Notes: generated by a model not told the origin, from the letters alone. Counted from the stretch's first letter, positions 1-8,969 are shown. The stretch: DNA of 64,000 nt from Rhizobium mongolense USDA 1844 (GCF_000419765.1 NZ_ATTQ01000014.1:85910-149909), one strand, 5' to 3'. A program made the numbers and translations.

Positions 1-820
1 CCATCGAGCCTGTGACGCCCGTCGGGTGGACAAATCCCTCTCTGCCTTCGGTCGTCTCCGGTGCCAGGTTCTTCGGCAGCCGGCTGATGATTTCGCCGGC
101 GATCTTGATGGCGTTTTCCATCTTTCCCTTGGCGAAGCCGGGATGGATGGCCACACCTTGAATAGTGATCTCGACGCCATCGGCGGAGAAGGTTTCGTCT
201 TCGATATGCCCTGCCGTCTCGCCATCCATGGTGTATGCGAACCGGGCGCCGAGCTTTTCAAGGTCGACCTTGTCGACGCCACGGCCGATTTCCTCATCCG
301 GCGTGAAGAGGATCTTGATTGTCCCGTGCTTGATATCCGGATTGTCGACCAGGATTTGCGCTGCCGTCATGATCTCGGCAATGCCGGCCTTGTCGTCGGC
401 CCCGAGCAGCGTCGTACCGTCGGTGGTGATGATGTCGTTGCCGATCTGGTCGTTGAGCGCTGGATTGTCGCCGACGCGAATGATCTGCTGCGGATCGCCT
501 GAGAGCCTAATGTCGCCGCCGCTGTAGCTCCGCACGATTTGCGGCTTGACATTCGTTCCGGTGAAGTCCGGTGCCGTATCCATATGCGAACAGAAGCAGA
601 TGACTGGCACTGGCTTGTCCACTTTGGACGGAATGGTCGCATAGACATAGCCGTGTTCGTCGAGATGCGCATCCGAAAGCCCGATTGCCAGCAGTTCCTC
701 GACCAGCATACGGCCGAGATTCTTCTGCTTGTCGGTGGAAGGCTGCGTCGACGACGTGGGATCCGATTGCGTGTCAATAACGACATATCGAAGGAAGCGA
801 TCGGTAACAGTATCGGTCAT
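1..820 (-). CDS. pepT: Peptidase T (tripeptide aminopeptidase), N-terminal part
   Basis: The minus strand is open from an ATG at 818-820 to the window edge, giving about 273 residues of a protein usually near 410 residues; the C-terminus lies outside. The product reads as a cytoplasmic M20-family zinc peptidase that removes the N-terminal residue of tripeptides. Visible family signatures are SHMDTAPD (metal ligand and catalytic Asp), LGADDKAGIAEI (bridging Asp) and FTPDEEIGRG (catalytic Glu and metal ligand). The lid domain begins after these. The gene stands alone, divergent from the DUF3300 gene at 1078. Recognition is from motifs. Confidence 0.93.
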   Translation of the reverse strand, partial: MTDTVTDRFLRYVVIDTQSDPTSSTQPSTDKQKNLGRMLVEELLAIGLSDAHLDEHGYVYATIPSKVDKPVPVICFCSHMDTAPDFTGTNVKPQIVRSYSGGDIRLSGDPQQIIRVGDNPALNDQIGNDIITTDGTTLLGADDKAGIAEIMTAAQILVDNPDIKHGTIKILFTPDEEIGRGVDKVDLEKLGARFAYTMDGETAGHIEDETFSADGVEITIQGVAIHPGFAKGKMENAIKIAGEIISRLPKNLAPETTEGREGFVHPTGVTGSM

Positions 821-1077
821 AGGCTCAAGTCCAGTGCATGATCGTCAGCGATAAACTGCTGTAACCTTCATCCGCGTTGCGGTGAAGGCCCTTTTTGCCT
901 CGCGCCTGTGTCAGCGGGTGAGGCAGGCTTCGTATTGTGAGCATTGATAAGAAATGTCTTATATAGTATCCTAAATCTAAATCATAAATTGTCTTATGCG
1001 GGCCGCATGCTCGTTTAGATATGGGAGTGAAATCCAACTTGAGTTGACGGATGACGCCGTGGCGCCTGGGGGTGGAA
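821..1077. promoter_or_regulatory. Divergent promoter region of pepT and the DUF3300 gene
   Basis: This intergenic stretch becomes strongly AT-rich at 940-1000, unlike its surroundings. It contains an inverted repeat with 6-base arms, ATAAGA and TCTTAT, around AATG at 947-962. A near-repeat of its right part (TTGTCTTAT) follows at 989-997. It is a reasonable place for promoters and an operator, but no consensus -35/-10 pair is clear and the binding factor is unknown. Confidence 0.3.
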
Positions 1078-2463
1078 ATGAGTGTTCCGAACGTCGTCCA
1101 TTTAGCTCGCCACCTTTTTCTTATCGGTGCGATTTGGCTGCCTGCCGTCACCCTTGTGGCTTTCTGCCCTCACGCCTACGCCCAGCAACAACCATCGGCA
1201 ACGAATTCCGCGGACGAGCAACAGCCTGCACCGCTGACCGCGGACGAGATGGAAGTTCTGGTCGCCCGCATAGCGCTTTATCCGGATGAACTGGTGGCGC
1301 TGATCAGCTCGGCCTCTCTCTATCCGCTGCAGACAGTGGAGGCGGCGCGATACCTCGATAACCTCAAGAAGGACGCGAAGCTCAAACCGAAGGATAGCTG
1401 GGACGGGAGCGTCGTCTCACTTCTGAACTACCCGGAGATCGTCAGGATGATGAGCGACGATCTTGACTGGACGCAGACTCTCAGCGGCGCGATCGCCTAT
1501 CAGCAGAAGGACGTTCTGGTCGCCATACAGTTACTACGCGATAAGGCAGTTGCAGACAACATCATCAAAACCGACGACAAGATCAAGGTTATCCAGGAGA
1601 ACGACAACGTCATTATTCAGGCGGCCAATCCGGAAAAGATCTATGTGCCTCGCTATGAGCCGGCAATGCTCTACGCCGAGGACTACGAGCCGGTGCCTCT
1701 GGCCTATTATCCGGAGCCCTATCCGAACTATTATTATCCAACCGCGACCTTCTTTGCCGGCGTTGTCACCGGCGCGATCTTCGGCGCCGTTGTCGATTGG
1801 GACAATTGGGGCGTCTGGGGCGGCCGCTTTGACGGCAATGACATCGATATCGACTGCAACAAGTGCTTCAACAACATCGACGTCAACGGCAAGCTCAAAT
1901 TCAACGATGTCGACTGGAAGAATGTCGATCGCAGCAAGATCAAATTCGACAGGGATCAATTCGCTAAGCTCGACCGGACCAACGTCAAAAACAGGATAGA
2001 GGCAGACGGCCGCAACAATATCCGCGACAAGGCGAAGCTCACGAAAAGCAATGCCGCATCAGAGCTGCGTCAGAGAGCGGGTTCGGGGGCTCTCAAGGAT
2101 GTTCGTGCGAACAAGGTGACATCTCGTCGCGAAGGGGCGGCTAGACGGCCCGACGGAGCGATTGCCGCGCGAAGACCCGACGCCGCGCCGAGCCGGCCGA
2201 CGCGGAATGTCAAGGAGAGCGGAAAGATCACCCACGCCGTCAGCAAGCAACGGCCGGCCGCGAAGCTCGACAATCGCCCGCGCAAACCGTCAGCGCTCGG
2301 CGAGGTGCGCTCCGGGAAAGTGGCGAAGATTCAATCCAACCGCGGCGGCAAGGCCATGGGGGGCGGCATCAGTGGCGGCGGCAGGCCGCACAGGGAAATC
2401 CATCGGGGTGGTGGCGGTGGCGGCGCAGTCATGCGTCGTGGCGGTGGCGGTCGGCGCCGCTGA
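1078..2463 (+). CDS. DUF3300 domain secreted protein
   Basis: This is a 461-residue protein with a signal peptide (hydrophobic stretch about residues 8-30, cleavage near AYAQ). A DUF3300 domain follows (about 45-240) with the typical LTADEMEVLVARIALYPDEL start and a Tyr/Pro-rich PEPYPNYYYP segment. The remainder is a low-complexity basic tail rich in Arg, Lys and, at the end, Gly (GGGGGG runs). I chose the ATG at 1078 because GGGGGTGG lies just upstream; an in-frame ATG at 1051 would add nine residues. The function of DUF3300 is unknown. It is followed after 21 bases by a DUF2950 gene, and the two probably form a transcription unit acting in the envelope. Confidence 0.85.
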   Translation: MSVPNVVHLARHLFLIGAIWLPAVTLVAFCPHAYAQQQPSATNSADEQQPAPLTADEMEVLVARIALYPDELVALISSASLYPLQTVEAARYLDNLKKDAKLKPKDSWDGSVVSLLNYPEIVRMMSDDLDWTQTLSGAIAYQQKDVLVAIQLLRDKAVADNIIKTDDKIKVIQENDNVIIQAANPEKIYVPRYEPAMLYAEDYEPVPLAYYPEPYPNYYYPTATFFAGVVTGAIFGAVVDWDNWGVWGGRFDGNDIDIDCNKCFNNIDVNGKLKFNDVDWKNVDRSKIKFDRDQFAKLDRTNVKNRIEADGRNNIRDKAKLTKSNAASELRQRAGSGALKDVRANKVTSRREGAARRPDGAIAARRPDAAPSRPTRNVKESGKITHAVSKQRPAAKLDNRPRKPSALGEVRSGKVAKIQSNRGGKAMGGGISGGGRPHREIHRGGGGGGAVMRRGGGGRRR

Positions 2464-2484
2464 CCGGGTGAACGGGGGAACGTT

Positions 2485-3441
2485 ATGGCTATGCGGTATC
2501 GGCGAATGATTTTTCGTTCCGGCTTGGGATTGCTCCTCCTGGGCGTATCCATGCTGCCGGCCGTGGCGAATGCGGCTGAAGAGGGAGCGACCACGCTTGA
2601 GCAATATGTGGCGGCAACCGAACCGGCCGAATATGACGACCCCGGCAAGGCGGTCGCGGCCTTCAAGGATGCCCTGTCGGCCAATGACTTCGACAAGCTC
2701 GCGGGGATACTCGGCCTCGATGCGCAAAAACTGAAGACCAGCGAAGGCGTTATGGATACCTTCGGCACCGTCAGGGACCGTGCGGCAAAAGCCGTCGTTC
2801 TGACCGGCGATGGCAATCAGAAGATCATTGAGATCGGCGAAGAGCTCTGGCCATTCCCGTTTCCCATATCAAAAGACGATGAAGGCAAATGGGCGTTCGA
2901 CACCTATGCCGGGATCGAGGAAGTCACCAATCGCCGTATCGGCGAAAACGAACTCGAAGCGATCGCGACGGTCCGCGCCTATATTGATGCGCAGGAAGAA
3001 TATGCCGAGGCGGATCGCGATGACGACGGCGTTTTGGAATATGCCCAGAGGCTGATCAGCAGCGAAGGCAAGACGGACGGCCTGTACTGGCCCGAGAGGC
3101 AGGATGTCGGCACGAGTCCGGCAGGCTCCTTTGTCGATCAGTCGGAACTTCAGAAGGCAACGGAGGACAGGGGCTATTACGGCTATCGCTTTAAGATACT
3201 CAAGCGGCAGGGCGCCAACATCGCCGGCGGCGCCTATGACTATACCATCAACGGAAACATGATCGCCGGTTTCGGCCTCGTCGCTTGGCCGGTGACATAC
3301 GGCGAAACCGGCATCCACACCTTCGTGGTCAACCGCAACGGCATCGTCTATCAGGCGGATCTCGGAGAAGGCACGGATAGACTGGCTTCTGGCATCGAGC
3401 GGTTCAATCCGAACGACAATTGGGCCGTGACCGAGGATTGA
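2485..3441 (+). CDS. DUF2950 family secreted protein
   Basis: This 318-residue protein has a clear signal peptide (residues 1-30, ending near ANAAEEG). The rest matches the DUF2950 family: an FKDALSANDFDKLAGILG segment, the ERDDDG-like ADRDDDGVLEYAQRL motif and the QGANIAGGAYDYTINGNM region near the C-terminus. A strong ribosome site (GGGGGAA) precedes the ATG. It sits 21 bases after the DUF3300 gene, a pairing I recall from other Proteobacteria. No biochemical function is known for the family. Confidence 0.88.
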   Translation: MAMRYRRMIFRSGLGLLLLGVSMLPAVANAAEEGATTLEQYVAATEPAEYDDPGKAVAAFKDALSANDFDKLAGILGLDAQKLKTSEGVMDTFGTVRDRAAKAVVLTGDGNQKIIEIGEELWPFPFPISKDDEGKWAFDTYAGIEEVTNRRIGENELEAIATVRAYIDAQEEYAEADRDDDGVLEYAQRLISSEGKTDGLYWPERQDVGTSPAGSFVDQSELQKATEDRGYYGYRFKILKRQGANIAGGAYDYTINGNMIAGFGLVAWPVTYGETGIHTFVVNRNGIVYQADLGEGTDRLASGIERFNPNDNWAVTED

Positions 3442-3682
3442 GCGGATTTCACCGCTGTTCTTGGAAAGGGAAATGCGAGGAGAAATGGCTTGTTAGGGAA
3501 TCTTTTGACCTCAATCCGGACCTTCATTGGCGGACATCGCCACTGGTAAGTGGACGTTGAGCGAAGCCGGAGTCGTAGCCGAGCGCAGCCCCTGGTAATG
3601 ACCGGCGCAGGTGGGCGTATGCCGGCCGCTGCCAAAGCCGATTGCCTGCAGACGTATCGACCTCTCATGAAGTGGTGGGGCA

Positions 3683-3700
3683 CCCCGTGTCCTTACGGGG
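3683..3700. terminator. GC-rich hairpin between convergent genes
   Basis: CCCCGT and ACGGGG form a 6-base stem with a 6-base loop between the convergent DUF2950 and cyclase genes. There is no T-run on either side, so a terminator role is only likely from position. The rest of 3442-3715 shows no convincing gene. Confidence 0.3.
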
Positions 3701-3715
3701 CCCGGACAGCAGAGC

Positions 3716-4813
3716 TCAATCCTCCGGCAGGGTGAAGACCGCGCAGGGATCGGCGATGCCGCGCAATGCGTGTTCGCCCAAGGGGATCAAGGCCGTTGCC
3801 GTCTCCTTGGCGACAGCGCCCGAGATGAGCACGCTGTGACCAAGGGGCTTGCAGAGCCCTTCGAGCCGGCTGACCAGGTTGACCGCGGGGCCGATGGCGG
3901 TAAAGTCCAGCCGGTCGGCCGCGCCGATATTGCCCCATAGCATCTCTCCGAAATGCAGTGCCATGCCGAAGGGCAGCGATGGCAGGCCCTGCGCCTGCCG
4001 CGTCGCATCGAGATGAACCATGCCGGCGCGGGCGGCGGCGACCGCGCGCAGCGCCGCGTCGCAAGCCTCGCCCGGCGCGCCGGTGGCCGGGAAGATCGCC
4101 AGCACGCCGTCGCCGATGAACTTCAGCACTTCGCCCCCGAAAGCATGCACCGCCCCCGTGACGCGGTCGAACCAGGCGTCGAGGGCGGCGATCATGACGG
4201 AGGGCTCTGTCGCTTCGGACAGCGCTGTGAAATCGCGCAGATCGGCGCAGAGCAATGCGGCGCGGATGGTCTCGCCGGCACCACGGCAGAGCGCGCCGGC
4301 CTGCACCTGCGCGGCGCTGCGCCGGCCGAGATAGGCCTCAAGCAGCGTTGCCAGCGCCGCCCGTGCGGCCAGCGCGGCCAGGGGAGCGGTTGCAAAGCGC
4401 GAGGCCTGTCGCAGCCGGTAGGTCTCGGCGGGATCGAATGGTCGGCACCCGGCCCAGCCCAGCACCGGGCTGTCCGGAGCCGTGCCGACTGTCTCCTCCA
4501 GTACGGGGCCAAGTCCGACAAGCCAGCCGTGTCCGGCCTGACCGGGCGGACCGCCGGCAAAGCCGAGCGCCTCGATCACTACGCCGGTTTCGGCCCGCCA
4601 TAGCCAGGTGCGGTGGGCGATGATCGGATGCGGCAGGGTAAGCGTCAGGGCTGCGCCGGCCAGCGGCAGGCCGTCGGCCAGCAACCGGCCGCCGAGCTCG
4701 GCCAGGAACAATTCCGGGTCGGATGAGGCGCCAGCCTCGTCGACCAGCCAGGCGAGGGGGGCGGGCAGATCCATGCCGCGATCATGCCACGCGGGCCGGA
4801 GGCTGTCATCCAC
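3716..4813 (-). CDS. Class III adenylate/guanylate cyclase domain protein
   Basis: This protein has 365 residues from a GTG at 4813, or 352 from the ATG at 4774; neither start has a strong ribosome site. The N-terminal 180 residues form an uncharacterised sensory-type region. The C-terminal part (about 183-360) is a class III cyclase catalytic domain. The metal-binding aspartates appear as LLCADLRDF (D191) and FIGDGVLAIF (D235), and the transition-state Asn/Arg as GPAVNLVSR (N312, R316). It therefore probably makes cAMP from ATP, though substrate choice cannot be fixed by eye. There are no membrane segments. It lies downstream of a START-like gene on the same strand, 144 bases away. Confidence 0.85.
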   Translation of the reverse strand: MDDSLRPAWHDRGMDLPAPLAWLVDEAGASSDPELFLAELGGRLLADGLPLAGAALTLTLPHPIIAHRTWLWRAETGVVIEALGFAGGPPGQAGHGWLVGLGPVLEETVGTAPDSPVLGWAGCRPFDPAETYRLRQASRFATAPLAALAARAALATLLEAYLGRRSAAQVQAGALCRGAGETIRAALLCADLRDFTALSEATEPSVMIAALDAWFDRVTGAVHAFGGEVLKFIGDGVLAIFPATGAPGEACDAALRAVAAARAGMVHLDATRQAQGLPSLPFGMALHFGEMLWGNIGAADRLDFTAIGPAVNLVSRLEGLCKPLGHSVLISGAVAKETATALIPLGEHALRGIADPCAVFTLPED

Positions 4814-4824
4814 GCCGTGGCGAG

Positions 4825-4859
4825 GGGATGTCCGCCTGGCCTATGTCGGAGGACATCCC
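4825..4859. promoter_or_regulatory. Perfect 9-base inverted repeat upstream of the cyclase gene
   Basis: GGGATGTCC and GGACATCCC are perfect inverted arms separated by 17 bases, just upstream of the cyclase start at 4813 on the minus strand. This could be an operator or an intercistronic hairpin; no T-run follows. Confidence 0.35.
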
Positions 4860-4957
4860 GCGAACGTCATCGAGGAGAGGCGGCCCCCCGGACGTAGCTC
4901 CGGACGGCTGACCGTTGCCTGGCGATCGCCTCAAGGCGGGCGTTTCGGGAGCGGAGT

Positions 4958-5407
4958 TCAGTCATATCTGCCATGCATCGGATCCGGGCCTGGGTCGCGT
5001 CCGGCTGCCACCTCGACCAGCCGGCCGAGGTAGTGAGCCCAGCCTTCCGCATGGCCGGCGCATTGTTCGGCATTGGGCAGGCCAGTGTGGGTCAGGCGCA
5101 GCAGCGTCCCGTCCGGCTGCTCGATCAGGTCGATCTCGACCAGGCTCGACCCCGGCGGCACGATTTCGCTGCCGTCCCAGCCGAAACTGTAGGCCAGACG
5201 GTGCACCGGCACCACCTCGCGAAAGGAGCCGCGGGCGAAGCGGGCGCCGGTGACGTTGACCAGATAGATCCCCCCAGGCTGCGGCTCGATCTCCGCCTCA
5301 GTACCCATCCAGCGCAGGATTTTCTCTGGATCTGTCAACAGGGCAAACACCGCCGAGGGCGGCGCCGGGATATGCGTCTCACGACGAACGACAAGGGCCT
5401 CTTGCAT
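4958..5407 (-). CDS. SRPBCC (AHSA1/START-like) domain protein
   Basis: This is a 149-residue single-domain protein of the AHSA1/SRPBCC fold. It begins with the typical strand RETHIPAPPSAVFALLTDPE, contains the ILRWMG turn, a PGGIYLVNV hairpin, and ends with the long helix GWAHYLGRLVEVAAG. Such proteins bind hydrophobic ligands or act as stress-related co-factors; no specific ligand can be inferred. AGGAGAG stands just before the ATG. It follows the decayed DUF899 copy on the same strand, with about 180 bases of non-coding sequence between them. Confidence 0.85.
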   Translation of the reverse strand: MQEALVVRRETHIPAPPSAVFALLTDPEKILRWMGTEAEIEPQPGGIYLVNVTGARFARGSFREVVPVHRLAYSFGWDGSEIVPPGSSLVEIDLIEQPDGTLLRLTHTGLPNAEQCAGHAEGWAHYLGRLVEVAAGRDPGPDPMHGRYD

Positions 5408-5589
5408 TGGTCTCTCCTGTGGTTGCTATTGCCTGCCACCGTTTGAGGCGCAGAATGGATGTCCCGCTGGCGTGAGACAGCATGTAGGCAAACGCACACC
5501 CGCAACAAGGGCACCGGCCAGCGCTTGCGATGGCACTGCCAGATGGTTGCTGGTGACACCACCGGGCGCCCGCATCTTTTACGTCCATC

Positions 5590-5813
5590 AACACTGATCG
5601 TGCCGGCGTAGCTATTCCATCGGTAGTTAAAACCGTGCTCATCACGGCCTTTCGGCACGAGGTCAAGGTACTGGTAGGCGCCATTGACCATGTCGATGCC
5701 CCGCTCATAGAGGAATAGGTGTGGAACACCTGACCTCACTCGTCCCTGTAGAAGAGGCTGATCTCAAGGCGCGCCTTCAGCCACTCCTCGTGCGAAACGA
5801 CTTGATTCTGCAT
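5590..5813 (-). pseudogene. Decayed DUF899 gene with internal deletion
   Basis: Starting from an ATG at 5813 the sequence reads like a DUF899 N-terminus (HEEWLKARLEI). It then jumps directly to a DUF899 C-terminal piece (SLFYRDE) and stops. In a shifted frame it continues with YERGIDMVNGAYQYLDLVPK and GRDEHGFNYRW, ending near 5590. The family is normally about 230-280 residues, so most of the middle is missing, with at least one frameshift after the deletion. A full-length paralogue lies next door at 6119-6955. Confidence 0.7.
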
Positions 5814-6138
5814 GGTTATTCCCCTGTTCGTCGGTGCTTTGCGGGGCGAAAGCCGGGTCGGGACGGCGGGTTCTGCTTCGCAGGCCGGAGATCAGCTTCA
5901 GCCAGGGCGCCAAATGGAAGGCGCTCATCAGCAAGTACATCGGGACCATTCCGGTCAGCGGTGACGCATGAGACGCGGCAGAGCAGATCATGTCCGTATC
6001 GCCGAAGATCGCTGTCAACAGCGCCATGACCGCGAAGGTCGGCGCCGCCGCAAGGGATAGCCAACCCGCAGCACCGAGGGCCGCCAGGTTGCCGCTTTCG
6101 CCGGAGGAGCCCAAAGCTTCACGCCGAGCAGCAATCAT
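5764..6138 (-). CDS. Small two-helix membrane protein beside DUF899 genes
   Basis: This ORF encodes 124 residues with two probable membrane segments (about 20-46 and 62-85, the latter containing MYLLMSAFHLAPWLKLI) and a hydrophilic Arg-rich tail. Its ATG lies inside the last codons of the intact DUF899 gene (20-base overlap), and its end overlaps the start of the decayed DUF899 copy by 50 bases, so it looks translationally coupled. I do not recognise a named family. That it is a real gene is inferred from the overlap arrangement and its membrane-protein character. Confidence 0.55.
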   Translation of the reverse strand: MIAARREALGSSGESGNLAALGAAGWLSLAAAPTFAVMALLTAIFGDTDMICSAASHASPLTGMVPMYLLMSAFHLAPWLKLISGLRSRTRRPDPAFAPQSTDEQGNNHAESSRFARGVAEGAP

Positions 6139-6955
6139 TGTTGTGACCCTCCGGGCGAAATTGCTTGTCGTACTTGTCGTGGTGGCGCCACCAGACGCCG
6201 TGCTCGTTGCGCCCCATAGGAGCACGGTCGAGCCATTGGTACATACCCCACAGGCCGTCCAGACCGCGCGCATAGCTGGAATAGGTATGGTAGACGATGC
6301 CATCGTCGAGCACGAAGGCACTGAGGCCCGGCCTGTCGCGCGTATATGTGGCAACGTCGGTTCCGGTCATGGCTGCGATCTGCGCGACCGGCTCCTCGCT
6401 GCCACGCAACTGCCATTCCTGAACGGTTTTTCCGGGAAGCGGCTCAGGTGCCGGCGGCTCGCGGTCGAAATTGTATTCTATGCTGCCCTCGCGCTGCTGC
6501 TCTTCAGTGAACCAGACGCCGAAGTCACGGTTGAAATCGCCGCCGTTCGACGACGCCCAGCGAAAGGTCCAGCCCATCCGCCGCTTGAATCCCTGCAGCT
6601 TTGCGAGCGGTGCGCGCGAGACCGCCGAGAAGGCGACATCGTGGTTCTCGAGATGGACGACGATGCCGTTGAATCCATCGGCGATCGAAGAGCAGGACGG
6701 GCAGCCGGCGGTATAGTCGGGGCCGAACATGAAGTGATAGACGAGAAGCTGCGAGCGGCCCCTGAAAAGATCCACCAGCTTGGCGTTCCCTTCTTCGGTC
6801 TCGAACCGGTATTCCTTGTCGATCCGAACCCAGGGCAATTCCTGGCGCCGCAACGCCAATGCGTCGCTGCGCCGTGTCAGCTCCTTCTCATCCTTGAGCA
6901 GGTCGAGGCGTGCCGATAACCACTCTTGGCGTGTTCCGGTTATGTGTGCCGTCAT
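6119..6955 (-). CDS. DUF899 family thioredoxin-like protein
   Basis: This complete DUF899 protein has 278 residues. It opens with EWLSARLDLLKDEKELTRR and the LPWVRI motif. It contains the FMFGPDY segment and the CPSCSS motif where thioredoxin-like folds carry their cysteines, and it ends with YHTYSSYARGLDGLWGMYQW and MGRNEHG. The family is thioredoxin-like; the reaction is not known. A good ribosome site (GGAGAA) precedes the ATG. It is the first gene of a leftward cluster and faces the regulator gene at 7077, so the 121 bases between may be a shared control region. Confidence 0.88.
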   Translation of the reverse strand: MTAHITGTRQEWLSARLDLLKDEKELTRRSDALALRRQELPWVRIDKEYRFETEEGNAKLVDLFRGRSQLLVYHFMFGPDYTAGCPSCSSIADGFNGIVVHLENHDVAFSAVSRAPLAKLQGFKRRMGWTFRWASSNGGDFNRDFGVWFTEEQQREGSIEYNFDREPPAPEPLPGKTVQEWQLRGSEEPVAQIAAMTGTDVATYTRDRPGLSAFVLDDGIVYHTYSSYARGLDGLWGMYQWLDRAPMGRNEHGVWWRHHDKYDKQFRPEGHNNDCCSA

Positions 6956-7076
6956 CGTTCTTCTCCAATGGCTGTCTGTCGCCGTCTCATTTTCGGTGCG
7001 GCGTGTTGCTTGCTGGTCGTGAATAGACTAGGGCCGGATATCGAATGGTGGGAGTTACAAGTGTGACGGGATTCCG

Positions 7077-8297
7077 ATGGACTCGCTGATCACTGCCGCA
7101 GCACGCGCCCTCGCCGCAGGCGATCCCCTCGGCGCATTGAAGCGGGTCGCCCTGCGCGACGACGCACCAGCACTTGCGCTTAGGGGTATTGCGATGGCGC
7201 AGCTCGGCGATCTCGTCCGGGCCACGGCTCTCCTCAAGAGTGCGGCGCGTGCGTTCGGCCGCAAAGAGGCGGTGGCTCGCGCAAGGTGTGTCGTCGCCGA
7301 GGCCGAGATCGCACTCGTCTCGCGCGATCTCACCTGGCCTGCGAAGGCGCTCGACGCAGCGCGGGCGACCCTCGAAGCCCACGGCGACCGCATCAATGCC
7401 GCGCATGCACGGAATGTGGAGGTCCGGCGCCTGCTCCTGATCGGCCGCCTCGACGAGGCCGAGCGTATGCTGGCTACGCTCGACCAAGCACCGCTCCCGC
7501 CCGCGTCGAGGGCCGCCCATGAGTTGGTTGTTGCAGGGATCGCCATTCGGCGTCTCCAGACGAAAGCGGCGGGCGAGGCTCTCACGCGGGCCAGGCACGC
7601 CGCCAGCGAGGCAGACATCCCTGCGCTCACGGCGGAGGTAGAACGAGCATCCCTCCTCCTGATCACGCCCGCAGCGCGCCTCATTGCGCGTGGTGAGGAA
7701 CGCCCGCTCCTGCTCGAGGAGATCGAAGCGCTCCCGGCCTCCGGTGCGCTTGTTGTGGACGCGTGCCGGAATATCGTGCGGGACGACCGGCTGGCCGTCC
7801 CGCTCGCGACGCGCCCGGTATTGTTCGCGCTTGCCCGTGCGCTGGGCGAAGCCTGGCCTGGAGACGTGCCGAGGGGCGCGCTCATCGCACGCGCATTCCG
7901 GGGAAAACATGCCGACGAATCCCATCGCGTGCGACTGCGGGTCGAGATCGGGCGGCTGCGCGCGGAGATCCGAACGCTTGCAGATGTGAAGGCGACGAAG
8001 CGAGGCTTTGTGTTGGCGCCGCGCCGGGCTTGCGAGATCGCTGTGCTGGCGCCGCCCGTCGAAGAGCAGCATCCGGCGGTGCTCGCCTTTCTCGCCGACG
8101 GCGAGTCATGGTCGAGCTCAGCGCTTGCGATTGCGCTCGGAGCCAGCCCGCGCACGGTACAGCGGGCGCTCGAGCAGCTTGCCGCAGGAGGCAAGGTGCA
8201 GTCTTATGGTCGCGGGCGGGCGCGTCGCTGGATGACCCCACCCGTGCCGGGATTCCCGACGATCTTGTTACTCCCCGGTCCGCTGCCGGGTGATTAA
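7077..8297 (+). CDS. Helical-repeat protein with C-terminal winged-helix DNA-binding region
   Basis: This 406-residue cytoplasmic protein is very rich in Ala, Arg and Leu. Residues 1-230 form repeated helical pairs of TPR type. Residues about 265-325 resemble a winged helix of the OmpR/SARP kind (LRVEIGRLRAEIRTL followed by GFVLAPRR). A second helix-turn-helix lies near the end (SSSALAIALGASPRTVQRAL). It is likely a transcription regulator. It is divergent from the DUF899 gene and 42 bases upstream of a beta-propeller gene on the same strand, so it may control either. The regulator role is inferred from the two DNA-binding-like regions. Confidence 0.7.
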   Translation: MDSLITAAARALAAGDPLGALKRVALRDDAPALALRGIAMAQLGDLVRATALLKSAARAFGRKEAVARARCVVAEAEIALVSRDLTWPAKALDAARATLEAHGDRINAAHARNVEVRRLLLIGRLDEAERMLATLDQAPLPPASRAAHELVVAGIAIRRLQTKAAGEALTRARHAASEADIPALTAEVERASLLLITPAARLIARGEERPLLLEEIEALPASGALVVDACRNIVRDDRLAVPLATRPVLFALARALGEAWPGDVPRGALIARAFRGKHADESHRVRLRVEIGRLRAEIRTLADVKATKRGFVLAPRRACEIAVLAPPVEEQHPAVLAFLADGESWSSSALAIALGASPRTVQRALEQLAAGGKVQSYGRGRARRWMTPPVPGFPTILLLPGPLPGD

Positions 8298-8339
8298 GAT
8301 CAGGGCCTGAGTTGAAAACCTGAGACGACAGGGTGAATC

Positions 8340-8969
8340 ATGAAAAGATCCGCAGCCGAAATTCTCCGTGAATATGGTCCTTTTCCGGGTGCCGAGCAGG
8401 TGCACGGCGTCACCTTCGACGGCCGGCACGTCTGGTTTGCGTCCGGAGACAAACTGAACGCCCTCGACCCCGCGAGCGGAGAGACGGTGCGCTCCATTGA
8501 TGTAGCCGCGCACGCAGGGACCGCCTTCGACGGCGAGCACCTGTTTCAGATTGCCGAGGACCGCATCCAGAAGATCGACCCGAAGACCGGCCGCGTGCTT
8601 TCGACGATCCCGGCGCCCGGCGGCGGTGACTCTGGCCTTGCCTGGGCCGAGGGCACGCTCTGGGTGGGGCAATACCGGGACCGCAAGATCCATCAGATTG
8701 ATCCCGAGACAGGAGCGGTTCTCCGCACCATCGAGTCCAGCCGCTTCGTCACGGGGGTCACCTGGGTCGACGGCGAACTCTGGCACGCCACCTGGGAAGG
8801 TGACGAGAGCGAGGTCAGGCAAATCGATCCTGAAACGGGGGAGGTCCTGGAAGTGCTCGCCATGCCGGCCGGTGTGAGTGTCTCCGGGCTCGAATCCGAT
8901 GGCGGCGATCAGCTCTTCTGCGGCGGCGGGAACAGCGGCAAAGTGCGGGCCGTTCGTCGGCCGAGGTGA
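8340..8969 (+). CDS. Cytoplasmic beta-propeller protein (YVTN/glutamine cyclotransferase-like)
   Basis: This 209-residue protein has no signal peptide. It is built of about five repeats of roughly 40 residues, each with a W/F-x-x-G-like strand and a DPxTG turn (ALDPASGET, KIDPKTGRV, QIDPETGAV, QIDPETGEV). That pattern is typical of YVTN or glutaminyl cyclotransferase-like propellers. No catalytic residues are evident, so it may be a binding or scaffold protein. AGGGTGA precedes the ATG. It is probably co-transcribed with the upstream regulator. Confidence 0.75.
   Translation: MKRSAAEILREYGPFPGAEQVHGVTFDGRHVWFASGDKLNALDPASGETVRSIDVAAHAGTAFDGEHLFQIAEDRIQKIDPKTGRVLSTIPAPGGGDSGLAWAEGTLWVGQYRDRKIHQIDPETGAVLRTIESSRFVTGVTWVDGELWHATWEGDESEVRQIDPETGEVLEVLAMPAGVSVSGLESDGGDQLFCGGGNSGKVRAVRRPR

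Noticed and set aside
5990..6919. 309-residue plus-strand frame over the DUF899 gene
   Set aside because: It is antisense to a clear DUF899 protein and shows no family features.
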